From contig NZ_NKFP01000006.1 in assembly GCF_002215035.1 (NCBI RefSeq), positions 3,315,080 to 3,379,079 of the forward strand: a DNA stretch of 64,000 nt, given 5' to 3'. The notes under the pieces were generated by a model. It did not search any database, was not told the DNA's origin, and was given only the letters and a program-made list of their open reading frames with translations. Of this stretch, positions 56,633 through 64,000 are shown piece after piece. The position numbers and the translations under genes were made by a program. How positions within the stretch are numbered: position 1 is the first letter of the stretch; every line of letters begins with the position of its first letter. Source of the DNA: Leptolyngbya ohadii IS1. GTDB lineage: Bacteria; Cyanobacteriota; Cyanobacteriia; Elainellales; Elainellaceae.

Positions 56633-56812
56633 ATGAACGTTTCTTACCGTGGCATCGCTTACGAAACCGAAATTCCTGTTGCTGAAGGTACCGAAACCGA
56701 TCGCACCGCTCTTTTCCTGGGCAACCGCTTCAAGGTTAAACAGTATAACGTTAGCCAGCGTCATACCTCCTCTGTTCAGCTAAAGTATCGGGGCGCAAAC
56801 TATAACCCGTAA
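56633..56812 (+). CDS. DUF4278 protein, 59 residues
   Basis: A short gene with CAGGAG 7 nt before the ATG. It begins MNVSYRGIAYETEIPVAEGT and ends QLKYRGANYNP; the paired YRG-x-x-Y segments are the signature of DUF4278, small proteins nearly confined to cyanobacteria. No function is known for the family. It lies between the AAA-like gene and a second DUF4278-like gene. Confidence 0.85.
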   Translation: MNVSYRGIAYETEIPVAEGTETDRTALFLGNRFKVKQYNVSQRHTSSVQLKYRGANYNP

Positions 56813-57370
56813 ATTGCTGCTGTTTTGATCGCGGAATTTTCGGTGGGATCAGGTTTGTCTTCGTCGGCTTCAAGCTCTGTAGCGCAATCAGACAATAGCG
56901 CAATCGGGCAATAGCGCAAGCAAACCATGAGAAACCCGAAAGAGACTCCTCTCCCACCGATCGCACAAGCCCCCTGTATGGATTCCCTGCATCAATTTCC
57001 CCCGTTCATTTCCTGCCTCGGTTTCCTGTACGGCAACGTTTCCTGAAGGTCTTCGTCTATGAGCAGAGTTCCTCATAATCGTCACATTCCTGAATTTCTT
57101 TTTCCTGAATCGCTTCGGAATAGGCTCCCGCTCTTAAAGCGTCGGCTTGATCTTTCTAATGAAATAGATTCTGGCTTGCCCCGACCTGCCCACACCCATC
57201 CACCGTCGGCTGCAAAGAAACCGCAATAAACCCCGATCGCGGCAGATCAAAACAGCAAGGCTTGAAATAGCAAGGATCGAGAGCATGACTGTTCATTCGA
57301 TCGCTTTTTGCTGTCCCAACTGACTCATCCATTCCATGAACTTATTTAAGAAATAAAAGAGGTAACAGCG
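56813..57370. other. Spacer between the two DUF4278 genes
   Basis: This 558-bp region has CAATCGGGCAATAGCGCAAG-type near-repeats around 56885-56925 (AATAGCGCAA twice). No convincing gene, terminator or RNA was recognised. Confidence 0.4.
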
Positions 57371-57787
57371 ATGAAGCTCATTCGCTTTCGCTACCGAAGA
57401 AATTCAGACGAACTGAACCATCCCGTTTTGCTCGTCAAGGGGGCGATCCGATCGTTCCCTCAATCAATTCCGTTGGAGAACGATGATCCGTCGATCCAAA
57501 TTCTTCGTTATCGAGGGGTCTCCTATATTCGCGAGGTGCAGCAAATTCCCCTAACGGCTGCGAGTTCTACGACGATACAAAAGCACAATTCAGAACGCGA
57601 AATTCTCGATCGCGCTAGTCCGGTACAGACTCAGCAGATGGGCTTTTTGTATCCGCTCTACTGCCTGGGCTGGCGCAATGCTTCCCTTCAGCAAGGTTCA
57701 AGCATCAAACACTTGCTGCTCAGCTTCTCCCTGGATTATCGCAAGGGCTACCATGCTGGATTAGAGTGGCGCAAGGGAATCGATTAG
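57371..57787 (+). CDS. DUF4278-like protein, 138 residues
   Basis: The N-terminal half contains QILRYRGVSYIREVQQIPL, matching the DUF4278 signature, although preceded by a longer start (MKLIRFRYRRNSDELNHPVL). The C-terminal ~50 residues (MGFLYPLYCLGWRNASLQQG) are unlike the short paralogue. GAGG lies 9 nt before the ATG. Function unknown. It stands upstream of the second CHAT gene, separated by 264 bp. Confidence 0.7.
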   Translation: MKLIRFRYRRNSDELNHPVLLVKGAIRSFPQSIPLENDDPSIQILRYRGVSYIREVQQIPLTAASSTTIQKHNSEREILDRASPVQTQQMGFLYPLYCLGWRNASLQQGSSIKHLLLSFSLDYRKGYHAGLEWRKGID

Positions 57788-58051
57788 CAAACGAAGTTTT
57801 TATCTTTTAATAATTCCTGTCTCTGTGGGATTCGATCCTTCAGGACAGGATTATGGTGTGTAGGTGTGCTTTATCAAGATGGAACATAGCTAGAAGCGTT
57901 CGCCAATCGCCTTGCAGATCTCAAAGACGTTTTCAAGCATATAGTTGAAGTCCACTGAGTATTACTTAATTTGTAATTTCACGCGTTGTCTACGAACCTT
58001 CCTAACAGGTCATGTATTATGCTTCCAGCAGGCTGAAGTAGTTATGGCTTT

Positions 58052-59110
58052 ATGACGGTGACTCGGATTCTCATTCTTGCGGCTAACCCTCAAAACACCG
58101 ATCGCCTCAGGCTGGATGAAGAGGTGCGGGAAATTCAGGCGGCGCTCGAAGAGTCCAGAAACCGGGATGAGTTTGAGGTCATTACACGCTGGGCGGTGCG
58201 GGTCGATGATTTGCAAAAAGTCTTGCTTGACCATAGTCCACAAATTGTCCACTTTTCTGGGCATGGCAGCGCAGACCAGGGATTGATTCTAGAAGATGAA
58301 ACAGGAAAAGCTTGCCCGGTCAGCACATCAGCGTTGGCAAAGCTATTCTCCCTCTTTCGGGACACCATCCAGTGCGTTTGCCTCAATGCCTGCTACTCGG
58401 AGGTGCAAGCAGAAGCCATTCGTGCCGCAATTCCTTTTGTCGTGGGCATGAATCAGCCGATCGGTGACAAAGCCGCAATCAGATTCGCCAAGGGATTCTA
58501 TCGGGCGATCGGCGCAAATCGATCGATTGAGGAAGCGTATGAGTTTGGCTGTAATGCGATCGATCTCCAAAATCACCCCGATGTCTCTACTCCTGTGATC
58601 AAACGCAAATTTGAGGTTGTCAGTTCGACCAGTGAACCTGCTGTATCTCCTACGTCCAGTCCTGCTGTTCTAAAATCTCCCCCCAAGCCTATGAACTCTC
58701 CAAACCAGGATCGATCGGTTTCTATTGGTGGTTCCGTGACTGGCAGTGCGATCGTCACAGGTGACAGCAATACTGTCTCTGTTCAGTTTCAACAAGCTGC
58801 TTTGCCCCAACCGGAGAGTGTGAATATCCAGGCTGAATTAGAGGCTCTGCACGAACTTCTCACCCAGCTCCCGTCTCTAGACAGACGCAAGATTGAGAAT
58901 GCCCTGGATGATGCCAAAGAAGAACTGAAGAAGGCTGAACCGGACAAAGATGAAGTGGGGCAGGCACTCGATCGCGCTCTTAACTATGCTCAGAAGGCAA
59001 ACGGATTTGCAGAGGCGATCGACAAGCTGCGTCCTCATGTGGAAAAGGCAGCGGCATGGTTAGGCGAACACTGGTACAAGCTGCTGTCCTTGGTCGGTCT
59101 TACAGTCTGA
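58052..59110 (+). CDS. CHAT-domain protease with amyloid-like adaptor motif (pair 2 effector)
   Basis: A 352-residue protein. Its CHAT domain (~1-175) is clearly paralogous to that at 46788: both begin with ANPQNT-x-x-LRL-x-EEVREI. The catalytic His is in HFSGHG (H71) and the Cys in LNACYSE (C114). A disordered Ser/Pro linker (~190-220) leads to a beta-prone glycine motif, SIGGSVTGSAIVTGDSNTVS (~224-243), then a helical tail (~262-345). Almost the same motif starts the STAND protein encoded convergently 21 bp away. The motif probably mediates homotypic recruitment of the protease. Confidence 0.87.
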   Translation: MTVTRILILAANPQNTDRLRLDEEVREIQAALEESRNRDEFEVITRWAVRVDDLQKVLLDHSPQIVHFSGHGSADQGLILEDETGKACPVSTSALAKLFSLFRDTIQCVCLNACYSEVQAEAIRAAIPFVVGMNQPIGDKAAIRFAKGFYRAIGANRSIEEAYEFGCNAIDLQNHPDVSTPVIKRKFEVVSSTSEPAVSPTSSPAVLKSPPKPMNSPNQDRSVSIGGSVTGSAIVTGDSNTVSVQFQQAALPQPESVNIQAELEALHELLTQLPSLDRRKIENALDDAKEELKKAEPDKDEVGQALDRALNYAQKANGFAEAIDKLRPHVEKAAAWLGEHWYKLLSLVGLTV

Positions 59111-59131
59111 GTCTGCTTCAAACCTTAAGGT

Positions 59132-61864
59132 CTATCCTTGCAGCAGGTTCTTGAGCAGTTCGTCGGTAAAGGGATTTTGTCCTGCCCGCAGTTGATCAAT
59201 CCATTGTTTCTCAGGTGCTGTCGCTTGAGCATTGGGATCTAAGGAATTGACGAAAATTTGTAGATCCTCGATCGCTCCTGGTATATCTCCTGCCACGGAT
59301 CTAGCAATTCCCCGGCTTTTGTGAATCCATTGGTTGGATGAGTCCAGGCTCACTGCTTGGTCACAGGCAAACATGACATCGGCTGCACGACGATGAAGGC
59401 TACCGAGCCAGCAGAGGCTATTCCACTGGTTTGCGGAAAGGGCAATCGTCTTCTGTGCCTCCTGGTAAAGTCGAATTGCGTTATCTATCTCTCCACTTTT
59501 GGCAAGTTCGCTGCCTCGTTTCACCTTTTCTGCTGCGGCGATCGTTTTGACTGTGGTGCGTGGATCGCGATCGGGTTCTGGGGTGGTGGGATCGAGGTCG
59601 ATGTCAGGCTGGAGGGATTTAGCGCGATCGAAGATGGCAAGGGCTTTACTCACCTTGTCTTGGACAACTGCATCACGTGCGGCATCTAACACAGTAGAGT
59701 GGACAGGGAGGTTGCCACAAACTAACTCATACTGGCTCAGGCTGCTAACATAGCTCTCCCATTCCCTTACAGTTAAATTGCGCGTCACTCTGCTACAAAT
59801 TTCATTGGCAAAATTTCTTGATGATACTGTCCAAATCCGGGCTGTTTTATCGTCACTCCCAGTAATGACTTTGGTACCATCAGGGCTGAAGCTAACTGAC
59901 CCTACCCTATCCTCATGGGCAAGACGAGCTAGTTCTTTGCCCGTCACACTGTCCCAAATTCGAGCTGTGTTGTCAAAACTCCCAGTGATGACTTTGGTAC
60001 CATCAGAACTGAAACTGGCTGACCTTACCACTCCACCATGCTTCAGTTCATTCAGCGGAAAAGGCAGAAACAGCAACACACTACGCATCACTCGATCGAC
60101 ATCCAGAGATGATTCTCCTAATTGCTCAAATTGTTTGTTTGCCTCCACTGCCAAAAGCGCACTGGTTTGAAAGAGACCCGGACTGCGGGCATTAATAGAC
60201 TCCGCCTGAGCAACCAGCCGTTGAGCAAATGCCCTCTCCTCACCACGACGAGCACTCCAGGTTTGCCAGAACGCAAACGCTGTCAGGGCAACCAAGCTGC
60301 TGACAGCACTCCACTGCAACAGTTTACTCCGCCGCTCTGCCCGGACTGAAGCCTGAAAAAACTTTAGTTGCACCGGGGTCATGTCCTCGCCCGATCGCCC
60401 AGCAAATCGCCGAAGCAGATCTAAATCGGGCGATCGCCACAGACTCCCATTTGGACGACCATTTTGCTCCCAATATTGAGCAGCTTCCTCTAGGCGTCGC
60501 TGAAAGCGCAGATCGCTCCGGCTCTCTTCCAACCAGCGATCGAGTAATTGCCAGTGGTCAAACAAGGCTTCGTGAGATACTTCTGCCGTTTCCTGACCAC
60601 TCTCACTTGCCCCAAGCGTAATTAGCCGTACCCCTGGATCAGAAAACCGCTCCACCACCTTTTGAACTTGGGCATCATCATCTTTGTAGGATGCCAAATT
60701 GTCCACAATGACGCGACGACGGGTATCTTTTGTGCCTTCGCCAAGCTGTACCAATCCAAGAAAAACTCGCCGGGCAATTGCCTGTTCAGCTAGGCTGAGA
60801 CTGTCAAACACCCGCTGTGCTTCTCCTGCCAGTGCCCCACCTATGCCACCCATGCGTTCCAACGTCACAGCCGGAGCAACGCCTTCTCCGATTCCTTCCC
60901 AAATTCGCGTCAGCGCAAACTGAAGTAGTGGCAAGGCTCCTTCTCTTCCCTCCGCCTGCTCCAATAGAAGCTGGATCGTTGCTTCATCTAAGGGATGTCC
61001 GGCAAGTTCAGCGGGTTTCCGAATTGCCTCGCATAGCTCCTCCTCGCTCATCGCAGGTACCAGAAATCCCTGACTCGAAAACAGACGATTGAGGACGGGA
61101 TGTTTCTGGGTCTCTCCTAAAAAGTCACTTCGTAGCGTCACAATGACCGAGACTCGTCGCGATCGATCGCTGGCAGCACAGAGCAAATTCCCGATAAACG
61201 CATCCCGTTCCGCTTGATCCTGGCAAAGCGTATAGGTCTCCTCAAACTGGTCTACTAGGACGATCAGCGGGGTTGTAGGGTTTTCAGGGAGAACATCTGC
61301 GATGCGTCGCAGCCCATCATACTCTCCTACTGAATTGGGCTGACTCATCTCCCCTGCAAATTCTCGCGTTTTGGCAACCGGAGTGCGATCGTTCGTGGCA
61401 ATTTGTGCCAGCACAGCCGCTAATGCTTCCAGAGGATGCGATCCCGGTACGAGTATAGCGACCCTAGCTCGAACGCGTCCTGGTAGGGGTCGTCTAGCTA
61501 ACTCTGGGATCAATCCGGCTCGCGCTAAAGAAGATTTACCGGAGCCAGAGGGTCCATAAATCGGCAGTAAGCGGATAAGCTCAATATCCTCATATAAATC
61601 TCGGAGCTTCTGCCAAAGCTGTTCTATTTGTTTCTCTCGTCCAAAGAAGCGATCGCCATCCGTTTCGTGAAATGCCAGCAGTCCTTTATATGGATTAGGA
61701 GCAAGTTCTACTAGGGCTGAGGCTTGAGGAGCTTTGGGAATCTCTGCTTGAGCCAACTGGTATTGATAAATGAAGACTGTATTGCCTTCCCCCGAAACAA
61801 TGGCACTGCCGATCGCATCCCGTTGGATTTGAATATGACGGTCGTTTGTTGGTAGTACATCCAT
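59132..61864 (-). CDS. STAND ATPase with amyloid-like N-terminal motif and two-repeat WD40 (pair 2 sensor)
   Basis: A 910-residue protein. Residues ~11-36 include RDAIGSAIVSGEGNTVFIYQ, closely similar to the motif of the neighbouring CHAT protein. The STAND NTPase begins at NPYKGLLAFHETDGDRFFGR, with Walker A GPSGSGKSS (104-112) and Walker B LIVLVDQFEET (~200-210). One transmembrane helix lies at ~514-534. Only two WD40 units follow (~608-680), far fewer than a full propeller, then a helical TPR-like tail. The normal post-WD40 sequence TRNLTVREWESYV is present, so the array, not the gene end, is short. It senses an unknown signal and should trigger the CHAT protease. Confidence 0.87.
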   Translation of the reverse strand: MDVLPTNDRHIQIQRDAIGSAIVSGEGNTVFIYQYQLAQAEIPKAPQASALVELAPNPYKGLLAFHETDGDRFFGREKQIEQLWQKLRDLYEDIELIRLLPIYGPSGSGKSSLARAGLIPELARRPLPGRVRARVAILVPGSHPLEALAAVLAQIATNDRTPVAKTREFAGEMSQPNSVGEYDGLRRIADVLPENPTTPLIVLVDQFEETYTLCQDQAERDAFIGNLLCAASDRSRRVSVIVTLRSDFLGETQKHPVLNRLFSSQGFLVPAMSEEELCEAIRKPAELAGHPLDEATIQLLLEQAEGREGALPLLQFALTRIWEGIGEGVAPAVTLERMGGIGGALAGEAQRVFDSLSLAEQAIARRVFLGLVQLGEGTKDTRRRVIVDNLASYKDDDAQVQKVVERFSDPGVRLITLGASESGQETAEVSHEALFDHWQLLDRWLEESRSDLRFQRRLEEAAQYWEQNGRPNGSLWRSPDLDLLRRFAGRSGEDMTPVQLKFFQASVRAERRSKLLQWSAVSSLVALTAFAFWQTWSARRGEERAFAQRLVAQAESINARSPGLFQTSALLAVEANKQFEQLGESSLDVDRVMRSVLLFLPFPLNELKHGGVVRSASFSSDGTKVITGSFDNTARIWDSVTGKELARLAHEDRVGSVSFSPDGTKVITGSDDKTARIWTVSSRNFANEICSRVTRNLTVREWESYVSSLSQYELVCGNLPVHSTVLDAARDAVVQDKVSKALAIFDRAKSLQPDIDLDPTTPEPDRDPRTTVKTIAAAEKVKRGSELAKSGEIDNAIRLYQEAQKTIALSANQWNSLCWLGSLHRRAADVMFACDQAVSLDSSNQWIHKSRGIARSVAGDIPGAIEDLQIFVNSLDPNAQATAPEKQWIDQLRAGQNPFTDELLKNLLQG
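59825..60040 (-). repeat. Two near-identical WD40 repeat units
   Basis: Both units encode the series DGTKVITGS-x-D-x-TARIW, and at DNA level both contain ACTTTGGTACCATCAG on the plus strand. Such high identity suggests recent expansion or contraction of the array inside the STAND gene. Confidence 0.85.
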
Positions 61865-62062
61865 AGACCAACATCTTGAAAGGTAGAGCTAGCACGCCCG
61901 TATTTGACTCTGAAGCGAGTGTCAAAACGGATACTTTCAATAATGGCAGATCAGAATCTAGCGGAATGAACCGAGTTATAAATAGTAACCAAACTTACCC
62001 AACGCTGAATTCAAGGCAAGCGTGTTTGGGACTCTGATGAAGGGTTGTGTATTATTTTCAAA

Positions 62063-62266
62063 TGTACATGTCCTTTAAATAATTAAACGACACTTTTAAA
62101 GAATTAATTTCCATTTTTTCAGAGGAAGCCAGAGGCGTATAATCCTTACCCGAAAAGGGTTGTGCGCCTCTTAATCTTGCTAAATTTTCTCTGACCGCTT
62201 TTAAAGCAAAATACTTCATTTTTACTTAGGGACTTGCTAAAGTGCTTTAAAGCAAAATACTTCCAT
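62063..62266 (+). repeat. Transposon left-end repeats, putative TnsB sites
   Basis: Four imperfect ~20-bp repeats in the same orientation start at 62073, 62093, 62198 and 62245. The consensus is CTTTTAAAG-x-A-A-x-T-A-x-TTCCAT; the last two share AAAGCAAAATACTTC. The first two are adjacent and lie next to the TGTACA terminus. The spacing of terminal pair, gap, inner pair resembles TnsB-binding arrays. Confidence 0.75.
62131..62171 (+). promoter_or_regulatory. Hairpin between left-end repeats, upstream of tnsB
   Basis: AGAGGCG pairs with CGCCTCT, enclosing a second short stem ACCC/GGGT around GAAAA. It is not followed by a pure T-run. It may be a protein-binding palindrome, an attenuator-like element in the tnsB leader, or a barrier to read-through from outside. 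Confidence 0.5.
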
Positions 62267-62287
62267 TTCGGTAAGCTGAGGAATGGT

Positions 62288-64000
62288 ATGGCTGCTCAAC
62301 CAGAGGAAAATAATCAAGTCCCTGAGTCGTTAGATTCGGATTCGCAGGAAAAAACGCAGGAGCACCCTCCTCTCCTGCTCAACGAGATTTCACCAGAACT
62401 GCAACGAAAGATTGATCTGATTGATGCGGTAATGCAGGCTTCCAATAAGAAGGCTCGCCAGGAAGCGATCGCCAGGGCAGCCCAGGAGCTAGGGCTAACA
62501 GAGCGCACAATTCGGGGTCTAGTTCGGCGTGTCGAAAGCGGTGAAGGACCCGCCGTGCTTGCAGTGGGTCGTCAAGACAAAGGGCAGTTTCGCATTGCAG
62601 AACATTGGTTCAAGTTTATTATTGCCACCTACGAATGGGGACAGAAGCAAGGTTCCCGAATGAATAAGCATCAGGTTCACAGGAAGCTGGGAACATTAGC
62701 AAAGTTAGGTGAGAAGCTGCGAGACAAGAGGTATAGAAAGCTATTCATGGGTCATCGCAAGGCACGTGAAGACTTAGTTGCAGGCGAATACCCATCCCAT
62801 GTCACTGTCTATAAAGTCATTGATTTCTACCTGAAGGGAAAGCACAAGAAGGTCCGTCACCCTGGCTCTCCGGCAGAAGGACAAATCATTCAAACGACCG
62901 AAGGAATTTTGGAGATTACGCACAGTAATCAGATTTGGCAGTGCGATCACACCAAGTTAGATATTCTGGTAGTCGATGAGAAGGGTGACACGATATTAGA
63001 AATTGACGACGACGGCGAAGAGGTCTGGGGACGCCCTTACTTGACTCTGATTGCAGACAGCTACTCCGGGTGTGTCGTCGGCTTTCATCTTGGGCTAGAA
63101 CCCGCAGGCTCCCATGAAGTGGGTCTTGCGCTACGCCACGCAATGCTGCCCAAACAGTATGGACCGGAGTACGAACTTGAGGAGAAGGAGATTGTTTTTG
63201 GGAAACCAGAGTACTGGCTAACCGATCGCGCAAAGGAGTTCAAATCCAACCATCTTCAACAAATCTCAATGCAGGTCGGTTTCAAACGGCGGCTACGAGC
63301 GTTTCCTCAGGCAGGTGGCTTGATCGAGACGATCTTTGACACCCTGAATAAGGAATTGTTATCGCTGTTGCCAGGCTACACCGGGTCTAATGTTCAAGAT
63401 CGTCCTAAAGATGCAGAAAAATATGCCTGCATCACGCTTAAAGAGCTTGAGAAGCTTTTAGTACGGTACTTTTTCAATACTTACAACTGGCTGGACTACC
63501 CCAGAGTCGAGGGTCAAAAGCGACATGAACGTTGGCGTTCCATGTTGCTGTCAGAACCAGAAGTTTTAGACGAGCGGAGTCTGGACGTTTGCTTGATGAA
63601 AGTTTCTCACCGTAAGGTCGAAAAGTACGGCAGCGTTGAGTTTGCCCGTCTGATCTATCAGGGTGACTGTTTAATTCCCTATCAGGGTGAGGAAATCTCT
63701 CTGCGATATGACGAGCGGAACATCACCGCGCTCCTAGCTTACACCCGCCCCGCAGGAGGACAGCCCGGTCAGTACATTGGCGTTGTTCGTGCGCGTGATT
63801 TGAAGCAAGACCAAATTTCGCTGGAGGAACTGCGCTGGTACAAACGGAAACTGCGTAAGCGCGGTGTGAAGGTTGATCATGATTCGATCGTCGCCGAACG
63901 TATGGGACTGTATGAATTTATTGATGAGAAGCGGAAGTCCAAGCGACAGCGCCGCAAGCAGGCAAACCAGGAGCATCAGCAGCAAACGAACGCCTCCACA
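62288..64000 (+). CDS. tnsB: TnsB-like DDE transposase (partial, 3' end beyond window)
   Basis: At least 571 residues, open to the window edge. An N-terminal helix-turn-helix region (ELGLTERTIRGLVRRVESG, ~70-90) binds the ends. The integrase core has the DDE triad: D in IWQCDHTKLDIL, D in YWLTDRAKEF and E in QAGGLIETIFDTL, all intact. A Mu-C-like beta domain follows, and the end is basic. From memory, several segments (LLPGYTGSNVQDRPKDAEK; the LVRYFFNTYN region) closely match TnsB of the Scytonema type V-K CAST. It would cut and join transposon ends together with TnsC and TniQ. Length is near that of ShCAST TnsB (~584), so little is missing. Confidence 0.9.
   Translation, partial: MAAQPEENNQVPESLDSDSQEKTQEHPPLLLNEISPELQRKIDLIDAVMQASNKKARQEAIARAAQELGLTERTIRGLVRRVESGEGPAVLAVGRQDKGQFRIAEHWFKFIIATYEWGQKQGSRMNKHQVHRKLGTLAKLGEKLRDKRYRKLFMGHRKAREDLVAGEYPSHVTVYKVIDFYLKGKHKKVRHPGSPAEGQIIQTTEGILEITHSNQIWQCDHTKLDILVVDEKGDTILEIDDDGEEVWGRPYLTLIADSYSGCVVGFHLGLEPAGSHEVGLALRHAMLPKQYGPEYELEEKEIVFGKPEYWLTDRAKEFKSNHLQQISMQVGFKRRLRAFPQAGGLIETIFDTLNKELLSLLPGYTGSNVQDRPKDAEKYACITLKELEKLLVRYFFNTYNWLDYPRVEGQKRHERWRSMLLSEPEVLDERSLDVCLMKVSHRKVEKYGSVEFARLIYQGDCLIPYQGEEISLRYDERNITALLAYTRPAGGQPGQYIGVVRARDLKQDQISLEELRWYKRKLRKRGVKVDHDSIVAERMGLYEFIDEKRKSKRQRRKQANQEHQQQTNAST

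Larger units (their letters stand above)
62063..64000 (+). mobile_element. Left part of a Tn7-like (CAST-type) transposon, runs off window
   Basis: The element is taken to start at TGTACA, the terminal sequence known for type V-K CRISPR-associated transposons and related Tn7-like elements. Left-end repeats follow, then tnsB reading inward, which is the normal left-end order. The right end, cargo and any CRISPR parts are beyond the window. The five bases before the terminus (TCAAA) would be the target duplication, which cannot be verified here. Confidence 0.75.

Noticed and set aside
62063..64000. CRISPR array or cas12k gene in the transposon
   Set aside because: No direct-repeat array or Cas protein is visible before the window ends; only the left end and tnsB are seen.

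Overview
The window is chromosomal DNA from a cyanobacterium, most likely a filamentous Leptolyngbya/Oscillatoria-type organism. Three things support this. The octamer GCGATCGC (HIP1) and its GATCG core occur very often throughout. Several families are cyanobacterial hallmarks: Rubisco activase with a RbcS-like tail, a Vipp1/IM30-like protein, DevBCA exporters, DUF4278 proteins, pentapeptide repeats, UPF0182 and CHAT/STAND proteins. The transposase at the right edge also belongs to a cyanobacterial Tn7-like clade. This assignment is by recognition only; no database was searched.

Region 1 (1-13.7 kb) has the tail of a metallophosphoesterase. A type I secretion operon follows: a parvulin-type prolyl isomerase, an ABC exporter with a cyclic-nucleotide-binding-like domain and a degenerate C39 domain, and an HlyD adaptor. 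Next come the small SRP RNA, two small conserved proteins, Rubisco activase, an unknown 105-residue protein and a 1132-residue RTX/beta-helix protein that is a plausible cargo of the exporter.

Region 2 (13.7-46.4 kb) is mostly housekeeping and envelope genes: class I aldolase, a Vipp1-like protein, an M1 aminopeptidase with HEAT repeats, a pentapeptide protein, a complete devBCA exporter operon, a DUF2993 protein, a methyltransferase next to a haem-oxygenase-like di-iron protein, a MATE pump with an orphan DevB-like adaptor, a MscS channel, an alpha/beta hydrolase, a thioesterase, a Nudix hydrolase, a VOC protein, MurQ, an MsbA-like ABC exporter, UPF0182, gamma-glutamyltransferase and tRNA-Leu(UAG).

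Region 3 (46.8-61.9 kb) is the most interesting part, a dense island of predicted signalling or conflict proteins. It has two CHAT-protease/STAND-ATPase pairs. The two CHAT domains are clearly paralogous, but each is joined to its STAND partner by a different shared adaptor: a helical death-like (effector-associated) domain in pair 1, and a short glycine-rich, beta-prone, amyloid-signalling-like motif in pair 2. Between the pairs lie a Cache-HAMP-PAS membrane sensor fused directly to an AAA/STAND-like ATPase, a second AAA-like protein with a helical N-terminus, and two DUF4278 proteins.

Region 4 (62.06 kb to the end) is the left end of a Tn7-like transposon. It starts at a TGTACA terminus, has four imperfect AT-rich repeats that look like TnsB-binding sites, and contains a tnsB gene that runs off the window. 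The TnsB strongly resembles, from memory, those of type V-K CRISPR-associated transposons. Whether cas12k, tnsC and tniQ follow cannot be seen here.
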